A stretch of DNA of 64,000 nt from Argyresthia goedartella (Eukaryota > Arthropoda > Insecta > Lepidoptera > Argyresthiidae). Below are positions 11,141 to 21,290 of this stretch, one piece after another; the first letter of the stretch is position 1; each line of letters opens with the position of its first letter. Under the pieces are notes generated by a model that saw nothing but the letters and a program-made list of their open reading frames with translations, did not search any database and was not told the origin of the DNA. The position numbers were made by a program, and so were the translations under genes. The stretch lies in assembly GCA_949825045.1 (NCBI GenBank), contig OX463807.1, forward strand, positions 39,080,749-39,144,748, in the 5' to 3' direction.

Positions 11141-11246
11141 ATTTAGCAGGCTTAATTTCGTTTGTGTGGTGTTTTATATGGTTACGGCCGACTTGAAGAG
11201 TTACATTGTGCTTGTTATGCATTTTTATAATTTTAAAAGGGCCTTT

Positions 11247-13148
11247 TCATATTGGTGAAAGCGCTTTCCTAAGCCTATGGTGTTGCTTTAAATAAACCAT
11301 ATCACCTGTTTTATATGTGACGTCACGAGAGTTTGCGTCATAATATTGCTTTGACCTTTCTTTACTGGCTCTAATCTTTTCGATAGCCTTTTCGCGGCTA
11401 AAACGCATTCTGTATTGCAATGCGCGAATGTCGTTATAGGTAGTATTACTGGAGGTCTCATATAAGGAATTTGGAATAATAGGCTTGTTACCATAAAGAA
11501 GTTCGTATGGGGTAAATTCAGTGGTACAATGAGGGGTAGTATTGTATGCCAATATGGCAGTAAACAGATAACAGTGCCAGTCGTTTTGGTTTTCGTTGAC
11601 GAAGGATTTTAGGTATTCCTTCAGTGTAGCATGTGAGCGTTCTAGTGCTCCGTTGGTCTGTGGGTGGTAAGGAGTAGTAAATAGAGACTTGATTTTCAGG
11701 ATTTCGGTACGCTGTTTGAACAATTCTGAGGTAAAACAAGTATCTAAATCGGTGAGTATTGTTTTGGGAAATCCAAAAAGAGACAAAAAATGTACGAGAT
11801 TTCTAGCTATTTCGTCACTTGTCGCAGTGACCATGGGGTATGCGCTTGAAAATTTTGTTAAATCATCCTGTAATGTTAAGATGAATCTAAAGTTTTGGAA
11901 ACTCGCGTCGGGTAGGGGACCAACTATATCGAGAGCCAATCGTTCAAATGGTCTCGTAGAGGTTAACGTAATCTCCATTGGGGCTTTATTTGATTTTCGT
12001 AAAGGTTTATTGACCTGACAAAGTTTACACTTCTTAACATAATCCTCAATATCAGAACACATGCCTTTCCAGTAATAGGCAGCTTTTATTCTATTGTACA
12101 TCCGCTTTGACCCTGGGTGACCAGCGATTGTAGAATCATGGTTTTCCTTCAATATTTTTGGGACCTCGACAGGAGTCGGGTAGATCAGTTGATTTTTGTA
12201 GATATGAATTTTGATGTTAGTGTTATTAAAGAAATCACTGCCGATGATTCCATCATAGTATTCCAAACTGACGTCATCGCTTGTAACATGAAATTTGTAA
12301 TTCAATGATTCTTGGGGTATGTTAATTACCATCTGAAAGGTTCCTAATGTATTAATTAAAGATTCAGTGTTACTTATGCCCTTGAGTCTTACAATTTCGT
12401 GTGAAAGGTGTGGAGTTTCTCTGAGACTTGAGTTTTTGACGATACTGATGCTCGCGCCTGTATCTACGAGGAAACACAGTGGTTCCGTAGATTGGCTAGT
12501 TTGTAAATAAATGTGTGGTAGAGACACCTTTTTGGTATAGGTCTCAAAGATTGGAATAGAGTCGGTAGTATGATTTAATTCAGTGCAGTTAGTAGAAGGG
12601 TTCAGTGACCTTTGTTTATTTTGCCGGGATATAGAAGTGGTAGAATACGACTTGTTACGAGATGTATTTTTTGACTTAGTAAAATTAGTAGGACTCGAAT
12701 TTTCTCGAGGTGTGTTTTGATTTAAAATAACATGACTCGACGTGTTTTCGCATTGTGGCACGTGAGGTGTGGATTTAGGAAAACTCTTGTCTTTAGACAG
12801 AGGTGGACTCAGTGATTTTTCTTTAGAACTCAGAGAATTTAGGGGACCCAGTGTAGGCTGAGATGAACTCGGATTTTTCCGAGATGTGTGACTCGACGTG
12901 CTCTTGCATTGTGGCACGTGAGGTGTGGACTTAGCAAAACTCTTGCCTTTAAGCAGAGATGAACTCAGTGAACTCAGTGAACTCAGTGGATGCTGAGATG
13001 AACTCGAATTTTTACGAGGTGTGTGACTCGGGAACGTTGCCCGAGGTGAATTTAAGTTTTGGGACTTAGTAAGGATTGAGTCAAAATCAGAGGGCTTATT
13101 TGTACCGTTTTTAAAGCACGATTTCGGCAGGCACTGATCCGAAATCAT
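11247..13148 (-). pseudogene. pol: pol remnant: protease joined directly to integrase, RT/RNase H deleted
   Basis: This 633-residue open frame begins with about 200 residues of Ser/Pro/Lys-rich sequence containing a repeated block (HVPQC..TSSH...NPSSS twice). A retroviral aspartic protease follows, with DTGAS at about residue 230 and a flap-like IIGSDFF. Immediately after it come the integrase HHCC zinc finger (H..H...CKLC, about residues 335-375) and the integrase core with ALDIVGPL, ILTDLDTCF and NGALERSHATLKE, giving the D, D and E. The reverse transcriptase and RNase H that normally separate protease from integrase are absent, yet the frame stays open across the join near 12170-12200. It is thus an internal in-frame deletion. 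Confidence 0.85.
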
Positions 13149-13159
13149 TCGCTGTTTAA

Positions 13160-14155
13160 ATCAAGGCCTTGGTCCTCACGCGTTACATGCACGTTTGCAT
13201 GAGTTGAGTTAGAGTTTGGTATTTGACCTTGGATATTATTTTGCCGATTTTTGTATTTGAGTTTACGGCACTCCTGAAGGGTATGACCAAGGTTCTTACA
13301 GTATTTACACTGCTTGACATTTGCATTAGTTGAACCTTGAGATGTACCTTGGGTTTGGGCAGAGTTTACGTTAAAGGACCTTTGTGTGTTATGTGAGTGA
13401 GGCTTTTTATTTTTATAACACTCAGAGGATGTGTGCCCTAATTTATTGCATGTAGAGCACTGTTTTTGAGAGCGATGTGAGGATGTTGACTGTTGTTTTA
13501 AGTTGTACAGTTTTCCTCTTCAATAGCGTGCTGTACCGCTTCATTTAAACTTGAGGGGTTTCTGCATCGCACAATATTAGAAATTGAGCCACTTAGGCCT
13601 AACATGAAGGTATTGAGCGCGAGATCTTCCATGGCTGCTATACGGCCAAGAAGTTCTTTGGAATCTTTGCAATTCTAGTGAATGTCGGATTGTATTCTAG
13701 TTAGTATACACTCAATACGCAATGAATATTTGGTGACATCTTCTGAAAAGAGTTGTCTGCAATTTCGCAAGTCAACCAAAAGATGTGTTGCGTGTTTTTT
13801 TTTCCCCAAAAGTTGATTTGAGAAAGGCTTTTATATCCTCCCATTTTGTGAAGCTTTTTAAGCTACAGGCTACTTGTGCCTTACCCTCTAGTTGAGAGAG
13901 TATATATTTGCAGAGCACGTTTTGTTGCTCGGGGGTAGCTAGGGACATGGCATTGTCACAGTTTGTTAAGAAAGCAGGGAGTGACTCCTTGTCTCCATTA
14001 TAGCTTTTGATGAATTTAGTGAGAACACCAGACATTTTGGTTTTAGAGGGTTTTTCAGGTGTTGAGTTAGAAGATTCAGCGGTTTCGGCTGCTAAAGATT
14101 CGCTATCTTCTGATATTAGACTGACGTCTTCGGTTTCAGATTTAAGTTTCGACAT
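13160..14155 (-). pseudogene. gag: gag of the errantivirus, frameshifted
   Basis: The N-terminal 127 residues are open (13772-14155) with an acidic leader and a capsid-like helical region. A frame break at a poly-T/C run near 13795-13805 shifts the remainder. On the other frame two CCHC zinc knuckles are visible, CSTCNKLGHTSSEC (about 13420-13462) and CKYCKNLGHTLQEC (about 13268-13312), typical nucleocapsid motifs. Gag packages the element RNA. The presence of two knuckles and the position next to the primer-binding site support the call. Confidence 0.75.
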
Positions 14156-14158
14156 TAA

Positions 14159-14841
14159 TCGAACTGTGATATGTTAGACAAGTGTAGTATATAATTAAAA
14201 ATCACACACAAGTAAAAATTATAAAATGTAAAATAGCATAAAAATATAGTAAAACCTTGTAGAAATATCACTGAAACACTTAATGTAATCTTTGAATTTT
14301 AACTCAAAAGAACACGGTGATGAAGATCTCGAGTTTCATTCTCACGGTAGTGTCACGCGCAGGTAGTATGTGTGCAGGCAGGTGGCGCTCAGGAAAGTAG
14401 GCGCTAATGCAAGGCGCCCGAGGGTATCCAATGAATTGCAGGCTTTGCAACGCTCCTGTTACTATCGCCAGCAGATAACGTGAAGGCGGCAGTTGACGGT
14501 GTAGAATTTTCCACAAAACAGAGTTTGTATGAAGACTGCCGTGGGAGAATGTTTCCTTGGATGATGGTGGTTGAGTTAGATCTGTGTCATCATCTACAGA
14601 TGAGTAATGGTGCGGGCTCGAACCGATGCTGAGGCTGACCGTCGACCAGGTTGGTGAAACGGTTCGTGTGTGAAGATTGCGGGCTCACGCTACGGAGCGG
14701 AGACTAACCGTCGGATCACTAGGTTCTAGGATGCGGCTGATGCAGGCTCGACCTGGGGTCGAGTCTTACTGTTGATCAATTTGACGAAACGTGGCCACGG
14801 ACTCGGATGACAGAGTCTCAGTAAATAAGACCTTCCTGTCA
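14159..14841 (-). other. Errantivirus 5' leader, no gene seen
   Basis: This stretch between the primer-binding site and the gag start is non-coding as far as I can see. It would be the untranslated leader and packaging region. Confidence 0.5.
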
Positions 14842-14858
14842 TCCCACTTCTGACACCA
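14842..14858 (-). other. Primer-binding site of the errantivirus
   Basis: In element orientation TGGTGTCAGAAGTGGGA follows the 5' LTR after a 2-nt gap. The TGG start and 17-nt length fit a tRNA-3'-end primer site. I did not identify the tRNA. Confidence 0.7.
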
Positions 14859-14860
14859 GT

Positions 14861-15148
14861 TCTTAGGCGGCCTGGGTCGTTTGTCTTTAAAAAAAAACAC
14901 AAAGTCACTAACACTAACATTTATTGATCTCAGAGATAATTACACAACTTTATAACTTCCCAATTTTGAGGTAGCAGAATGCTTTACCGCTTTCCGCGAG
15001 TGACTGAATCTAACTGACTAAAATACAAAAGAGTAAGAAACGACGAAGTCTAAAAATGATGATCAACAGTAATTAACCCGGAAAAATACAGCCATGTGGA
15101 GATTATGCTCTATTAAGCTTTATCTACATATTAATAAGGGTTGTAACA
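14861..15148 (-). repeat. 5' LTR of the errantivirus
   Basis: About 288 bp, near-identical to the split LTR at 5707-9031. The inner end reads TC where the other copy has TG, a point change. It is followed on the plus strand by the TSD GTAC (15149-15152). Confidence 0.88.
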
Positions 15149-15152
15149 GTAC

Positions 15153-15770
15153 GTATGTCGTTGCGGATTGCCTTATTCATAGTGTTAAGCTCTCTCAGGT
15201 TCAATAAGGAGATGTTATCATTTCTCTTCTTCGAGATAATATAGACCGCTATCAAACCGCTGGCAAAACCGCTGGCAAAACTGACGCCCGACACGCTTGT
15301 CGGGCGTCAGTTTTGCCTCCTTAGGTGGTCTTACCCCCCCCTATGTGCTTCATGGTGGTATGCTTTAGGGTAGTACACAGTGCGAGGTTGAGTGAGTCCA
15401 CATCCTGGTTCTCTTCCATTAGCCCATCGAAAGAGTTCTTCAGTTCAAGTTGAAACTCCTTTTGCAGGAATTTGTAACTGTTTGGGACATAAAACAGAAA
15501 CATCTATTACGTTGGATTTTTGCAAACTTAGTATGTAGTCAATTTCATTTTTCGTCCTACCGTCCGGGCTAGCCCAGGTCCATTTTCTCGAGGGTCGCTT
15601 TTTAAAAATGTGTTCATAGCGTAGAAATGATGTTGCTCGGGAAAATTAACTAGGGTTTGCCCTCGTGAATTTCGACTTCCTAACCCGAATTGTCCAACCG
15701 ACGTTTCGTGTACTGCAGTGGATCCTATTTTTGCATTTATCCCCCATCACTACCGTGATGTAACACGGGG
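15153..15770 (-). pseudogene. RTE LINE, endonuclease and linker part
   Basis: On the minus strand the C-terminal half of an EEP endonuclease is visible: VVMGD, then, after a 2-nt loss, NAKIG, followed by GSRNSRGQTLVNF, KRPSRKWTWASPDGRT and EIDYILSLQ, including the conserved Asp and the SPDG/EIDY motifs. The linker follows with FQLELKNSFDGL (15321-15503) and NLRELNTMNKAIRND, which runs into the TSD GTAC. The frame resumes at 5702. An internal hairpin lies at 15274-15317. Small indels make it a pseudogene. Confidence 0.8.
15274..15317. repeat. Perfect 20-bp inverted repeat with 4-nt loop in the RTE linker
   Basis: Arms GGCAAAACTGACGCCCGACA (15274-15293) and its complement (15298-15317) surround CGCT. 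An overlapping GGCAAAACCGCT duplication precedes it. Confidence 0.92.
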
Positions 15771-15959
15771 TCCCACGACACGCTCTCTCTATTTCCTCGT
15801 AAAAAGGTTATATTTCATCTTCTTTATAATCTTAAGTAGGGGCATAAACTTGTACGACTTTAATCGCATTTCTCTTACTCAGCGTTTATTTTATTTATCC
15901 ACTTAAAATCTATCTTAACAGTTTGACCTAATACGATAGATTAATTTACCTGAATTAAA

Positions 15960-18256
15960 CACATAAACCTAACTTCTATAACATATTGTCTCCAGTGCTA
16001 TTCTTATGAATTCACTCAGCGAACACGTGAACAGGTCTAATTTCTTGTCGATGCGGTTGAGCGTGTACAGCGCGCGCGTGAGCGGTGCCTTCTGGAGCAG
16101 GTTGGTGCGCGCGCTCAGCACAGCCAGCAACTGCGGCCGCCGCATTCGCTTGATGTACTCGTCAGGGACACACAAATTCAAAGCCGATAGCAAGTCCGGA
16201 TTGTGAATTTTGGTGTTCAGTATTTTAAAAATATATACTAATATTGTGAGATCCCTCCTGACACTTAGCTCGTTGTACCCCACCATACCTAAAATAAATA
16301 GGGTGGGATACATCGAGGGGTAGATAGATGCGATATACTCCATACTGCCTGAGGTACAGGAATCTCACAAATTTATTCTGAACACGCTCCAACATGAGGT
16401 TATATTTAGCCTCATGTGGAGCCCAGATGACAGCATAAAACTCCAACTGACTTCTAACCAACGCACTATACAATGTTATGATAGTACGAATGTTCGTGAA
16501 CTCATGTGCCCTACGGAGTACGAATCCAAGATTTCTAAAAGCCTTTTTGCAGACATTAGTAATGTGACCGCTCCCACCATTTGGTAGCTTTATTGGAGGG
16601 GAGCTTACGCCCTGAAGAACGTTATCGCTACACATTTAGTTGTATTAAATTGTAGCCTGTTCTCCTGGCTCCACGCTACCACCCTGTCGATGTCATGCTG
16701 TAGCTTTTCGCAGTCAGTTGGGCTATTTGGGTATAAAAAGCTTCAAATCATCCGCGAAGAGCAGACAGCTTGCATCCCTAACTAACCTTGGTAAGTCATT
16801 GATCATAATGAGGAACTCAAGAGGACCAAGATTACTCCCTTGACTCACGCCTGATCTTGTATAGTAGTGGTCAGATCTGCGACCGCAATATTCCACAAAT
16901 TGTTCCCTATCCGTCATGTAGCTTGTAAAATCCTATTGAAGCTAACTTTTTGAGCAAAATGTCATTGTCCACTAAATCAAACGCTTTTTTCAAATCAAAA
17001 TAAGCAGCATCTACCTATACTCCTGAATTCACCACCGGTACTACCTTACACATCAGGTTAAGCAAGTTGCTTGTGGTGCTGCGCTGCGGCCTAAAACCGT
17101 GCTGTTCGTTTGCGAGTTGTTTATTAACTTGTGATAGTATGCTTTTCTGAACAGCGGACTTGAACACTTTTTCCGGTGTTGATAGCACCGCTACAGGTCT
17201 ATAGCCTTCCACTGCTGATCCTGCCCCGCCTTTCGGTATTGGAACCACGCGCGTAGTTTTCCATTGTTTTGGAAACACCGCTGTGCTTAAGCTAAGGTTA
17301 AAGATGTGAAAAAGCGGTCCCGCTAGCATAGCACGTCCGTCCTTAAATAGAAGTCGGAATACCGTCGGGTCCTGCCGATCGCTTGGGCTTTAGTCGCTTC
17401 AGGGCTTGTTTTACCTCCGACAAATGAAGACTCTTCAAATGTACCCGCGAAGACGCATTTTCACTTCCTGCCAGCTCTTTGTGTGTTAAGTTCCACTCGC
17501 CATGTCTTATAAACAGTGTGAAAGTATTTTGCAAATTTCGGATACACATTGAGTTTCGTCCAAAACAAGCCCATTTTGCAAAATACTTATTTTGCCAGAG
17601 GCAATTATAAGGAGAGCGACATCTTCCGGAGTAAAGTACAAGGCTTGAGATGCGCGCAAATACTAGACTAATTTATTATAGTTAATACTAAGCTTATATA
17701 CAACTTACTACAAAACTACGTGACGAATATAAATATACCTTATCTGTGACGGTCGTCAACTTATCTTAACTTTACGTGGAAATATGACTAACATAGTCGA
17801 CCGGCACACTTATGTTACTGCGCCCTGCCTTTTTAGAATTTATATAATTCCAAGAAGTTTTCGGGTCCTCGGCCAAGTGATTTTGCACCCTGTTGCGGTA
17901 CTGTCTTTGGGCATCTGCTATGAGACGTTTTACCCTTGATCTCCATAAAGATAGTGCACTTGTAATTTACTTATCTTATGCGTTCTATGTAATTGTGCTT
18001 TGATTTTTATGTTGCGAATAATTTCCGCCGTGTACCACTCAGGGTAAATGTACCTTGAGTTTACAGGCCTTCGCATTTTTCTGGGTACGCAGTCATCTAC
18101 AATACTATTTATAGTTGAATAAAAATAATTGAATGACTCTTCTACATCTACCATATTATACAGTGGTTGCCAATTTACCATTAGTAATGATGAGTATAAT
18201 GCATTAAAATCCGCTTTACCAAAATTCCATTTTATTTTATTTATTGCAAAACACAA
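15960..18256 (-). mobile_element. LINE-3: Jockey-type LINE reverse transcriptase remnant
   Basis: Minus-strand pieces in order: linker (17930-18256 and 17820-17930, ending in NYINSKKAGRSN), N-terminal RT (17343-17549, with LKRLKPKRSAGPDGIP), fingers and palm (17015-17329, with VVPIPKGGAG and QHGFRPQRST), the active-site region (16723-16917, with GVSQGSNLGP and LLFADDLKLF, the catalytic FADD intact), and the C-terminal tail (15969-16635, with RSQLEFYAVIWAPHE). Frameshifts separate the pieces. A 217-bp insert with ACTTAT TSDs sits at 17591-17807, and the frame continues across it when it is removed. The endonuclease is missing on the 5' side. Function would be target-primed reverse transcription; this copy is inactive. 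Confidence 0.82.
17591..17807. mobile_element. 217-bp insert: BEL gag snippet with an LTR-like core, in LINE-3
   Basis: It is flanked by the 6-bp direct repeat ACTTAT (17585-17590 and 17808-17813). Deleting it with one repeat restores the LINE-3 frame (RSNISILQNG). Its left end translates on the plus strand as FARGNYKESDIF..KVQGLRCAQI, which matches the gag N-terminus of BEL-1 at 60945-61086. Its right end TCGACCGGCAC matches BEL-1 gag at about 56382-56393. Between them is a sequence with TATATAAG and AATAAA (minus strand) that matches the small LTR element at 56395. How such a composite piece acquired TSDs is unclear. Confidence 0.7.
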
Positions 18257-18430
18257 CAGATATTTTACATTTCATTTCTAAGTATATAGACACGGTTTTA
18301 TATCTAGTAAATTATCCTAAAGGTGTTTTGACAGCAAGTCTGTATTGCGTTGCAGACATATGGTATATAATTATTTAATTTTAAACTAAATTTACGAGAG
18401 TTCAGTTAAATTTGTTGAACAAAGAACCTC
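18257..18430. other. AT-rich spacer between LINE-3 and LINE-2
   Basis: No gene, repeat or TSD is recognised in this short stretch. Confidence 0.4.
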
Positions 18431-18906
18431 TTTGTTCAACAGAATTTTAATGTACATGATAATAAATTAGTAAAATTTTAAAAAGACAAACAAATGTTCA
18501 AATATAGAAAAGATTAGAGTGATAATGCATTTTGTAGCTGACATTTAAAGGCACAGAATTTCACAAAGACATCCAGGTATTATGAACATTAGACAATTCG
18601 TTATAGAGACGACACATAATGGCGAGTGTTTCATGATATTCCCTTTGCGTTCTATATAAGGGTAATTCAAAAGTTTTTAGTTTCCTTGCCGATCTCTGAG
18701 GAATTCGTGGTATTTAAATTTTTGCTAAAAGGGAAGTATGAAACGTTCCGTGTAGAATTTTATGAAGGGTGGTTAAACTACTAATAGACCTACGAGACTC
18801 CAGGGATGTCATTCCAAAGTGTTCCAGGCGAGATTCGTTACAGTGATATTTGTATTTTAAGTTGTTGCGATATGTAAGCATCCGAAGGAATCGGGCTTAT
18901 ACACAG
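18430..18906 (-). pseudogene. LINE-2 C-terminal end, left of the maT insertion
   Basis: On the minus strand, LRMLTYRNNLKYKYHC followed by RLEHFGMTSLESRRSI and LTTLHKILHG is the typical C-terminal tail of Jockey-type reverse transcriptases. It continues at 20205, on the other side of the maT transposon. The 3' end of LINE-2 lies near 18430. Point stops interrupt it. Confidence 0.65.
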
Positions 18907-20202
18907 TCAGGTCATAAGTTCTGTCACAGAATAAAAACTTTTGAATTTAGAACGCTGGCCACAAAGTTTATTGAATTCGAATTTCGAATTTTTCATGAAA
19001 ATAAAAATGTGTACTTTTTAGAATTTTCCTCATTTTTAAATATGGAGTGGACACTTAAAGAAGACAGTGTCGCAGTTATTGCGTTGCATCGTTGCGGTTA
19101 CGCGCCAATTCAGATTTTCGACTTACTGAAAAATTTGAATATAACCAAAAGATTCGTTTATCGTACCATAAAACGATACAATGAAGACTCTAGTGTAGAC
19201 GACAGGTCAAGAAGTGGTCACCCTCGCTCTGTTAGGACTCCAGCAGTGATAAAAGCTGTGAAGGCGCGAATTCAAAGAAATCCCATACGTAAGCAGAAAC
19301 TGTTGGCCCTTCAGATGGGGTTAAGCAGGACCACGGTGAAAAGGGTGTTAAATGAAGACTTAGGGCTTAGGGCATATCGAAAAAAAACAGGACATCGTTT
19401 GGACGCTCGTTTAATGGACCTGAGACTGAAGAGATGCCGCGCTTTGTTGAAGCGGTACGCGGGAAAAAAGCATCGGGAAATTCTTTTTTCGGATGAAAAA
19501 ATTTTCACCGTGGAAAAGAGCTACAACAAACAAATTGATAAGGTGTACGCACACAGCAGTGAAGAAGCGAGCGACCGTATTCCGCGTGTCCAATGAGGTC
19601 ATTTTCCATCCTCGCTCATGGTTTGGTTGGGAGTCTCTTATTGGGGCTTAACTGAGGTACATTTTTGTGAGAAAGGCGTAAAAACGAATGCAGTTGTGTA
19701 TCAAAATACAGTCCTCAAGAACCTTGTGGAACCTGTTTCTCATACCATGTTTAATAACAGGCACTGGGTATTCCAACAAGATTCTGCGCCAGCTCATAGA
19801 GCGAAAAGCACACAAGACTGGCTGGCGGCGCGTGAAATCGACTTCATCCGGCACGAAGACTGGCCCTCCTCCAGTCCAGATTTGAGTCCGTTAGATTACA
19901 AGATATATCAACACTTGGAGGAAAAGGCCTGCTCAAAGCCTCATCCTGATTTTGAGTCACTCAAGGCATCCTTGATTAAGGCAGCCGCCGATATTGATAT
20001 GGACCTCGTTCGTGCTGCGATAGACGACTGGCCGCGCAGAATAAAGGCCTGTATTCAAAATCGCGGGAGTCATTTTGAATAAAATTTATTACCATAAGAA
20101 TCTATGTTTTATTAAGTTCATTTTGCTATATAAATGTTTACATAAATAATAAACATGTCTAAATTATTTCATATTGCACATGTGACAGAACTTATGACCT
20201 GA
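18907..20202 (+). mobile_element. maT-type (DD37D) mariner transposon
   Basis: The inverted ends carry GTCAGGTCATAAGTTCTGTC at 18907 and its complement ending at 20202. TA follows the right end and CA precedes the left end, consistent with a mutated TA duplication. At about 1.3 kb and with one transposase gene it has the usual size. It is inserted into LINE-2. Its 3' part from 20012 is the start of the triplicated 6.9-kb unit, and copies of its tail recur at 26945 and 33878. Confidence 0.9.
19042..20082 (+). pseudogene. maT transposase with one in-frame stop
   Basis: Starting at MEWTLKEDSVAVIALH, the product has an N-terminal helix-turn-helix (about residues 10-55), a DDRSRSGHPRS linker, a second HTH, and a DDE/D catalytic core with LFSDEKIF (first D), FQQDSAPAHRA (second D) and SPDLSPLDY (third D). 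There are 37 residues between the last two Asp residues, which is the DD37D signature of the maT family. A single TGA at 19594-19596 interrupts an otherwise continuous frame of about 346 codons; the same frame reopens and runs to the TAA at 20082. The transposase would bind the inverted repeats and catalyse cut-and-paste transposition. This copy is disabled by that one stop. Confidence 0.9.
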
Positions 20203-20479
20203 CTATGTATATTTTCAATTGAGTCAATATGTATCTTGTGGGACTCCAAACCACAGAACAATATTCCAGCTTACTCCGGATAAAACTATTGTAGAGTGTT
20301 ATCATGGAACGAGGATTACGAAGGTCTTTCGACAGTCTTGATAGGAAACCAAGCAACAGGTTACAGGATAGCTGTAGGTAATTATAGTGCGACCTAAAAT
20401 GCCTAAAGTCTAAACTTAAGGGATTAAATATGGCCAGAAATGCATCTTTAGCTTCAATTCTAGGCTAAACTAGACAACA

Positions 20480-20870
20480 TAAAAATGTAGGATAAATATA
20501 TGTTATAAAAGGTCTATTATAGATAAGAATGGACTTTTAAAATTACCGGATATCTGTTATATTTAATACTTAAAAATATTTTTCGCAATGCATTATTATT
20601 CAACTAAATGAACAAGCGCTCGGAGACTAAATCAGTTTCCTATATGAAACTTACACGCAAAAATAGGTAAAAGTAAGGGAAAATTTTTGGTTGTTTTATT
20701 TTATTTTTAATGTTATTATTACAGGAGTTTAGTAATATTTTCTATAATTTTCTCGGTCTCGGAGCTCGGGCTGCCCCGCGGGGCTCTGCGCGGGAGCATG
20801 CGTCAGTCTGCTTCGACGCGATGCGATGGGTATTTGTTTTCTTTGTCTAATTCTCAATGCCATTGGCCTA
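20480..20870. other. Non-coding filler in LINE-2, unit 1
   Basis: AT-rich sequence is followed by a short GC-rich palindromic patch (GCCCCGCGGGGC near 20773). Nothing codes here that I can recognise. It probably replaces deleted LINE sequence. Confidence 0.35.
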
Positions 20871-21102
20871 TGTTCAGCCCTTAAGAGCTAACTCCGTGTC
20901 CAGTATTACTCCTAAGTCACGCACCGTGTCAACACTGTTAAGTTTCTGGCTACCTATATTATATTGGTAATCTTTAAATTCGTTATTTGTCGTTGAGAAT
21001 TTTATAATGAAGCATTTGTCGATATTGAGCCACATGCTATTATTCTCGCACCAAGTAGATAGAGAGAGTAAGTCATTCTGTATGGTCATATAAGTCATTA
21101 TG

Positions 21103-21290
21103 TGTGGCCTGCCTCGCTCCCCCGGGCGTATGCTCGGGGCTCTGCGGCGGCGGCGGTGGCGGCGGCGGCGGCGGCTCGACACGGCACGCTCACCGCGAGC
21201 TTGCGGGTGGTACGCGTCGACCAGCATCAACAGCTGGTCCGCCGCGCGCACGCCTACCCTCCCCCCCACACCCGGGCTCACTACAACTAG
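21103..21290. other. GC-rich block with GGC repeats, unit 1
   Basis: A sharply GC-rich island of about 190 bp with (GGC)n at about 21140-21175 sits between two AT-rich LINE-2 fragments. Frames through it are open on several strands only because of composition. Copies are at 28036-28223 and 34902-35089. Origin unknown. Confidence 0.6.

Larger units (their letters stand above)
5707..15148 (-). mobile_element. Errantivirus (Ty3/gypsy-type, env-bearing), defective
   Basis: This is a minus-strand LTR element with two LTRs that begin and end with TGTTA...TAACA and a 4-bp TSD GTAC (5703-5706 and 15149-15152). Its order is gag, protease-integrase, env, which is the insect errantivirus layout. It lacks reverse transcriptase and RNase H entirely, gag and env are broken, and a DNA transposon-like element of 3.03 kb sits in the 3' LTR. 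Without that insertion the element is about 6.4 kb. It cannot replicate on its own and could have moved only with help in trans. It sits inside the RTE relic. Confidence 0.88.
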
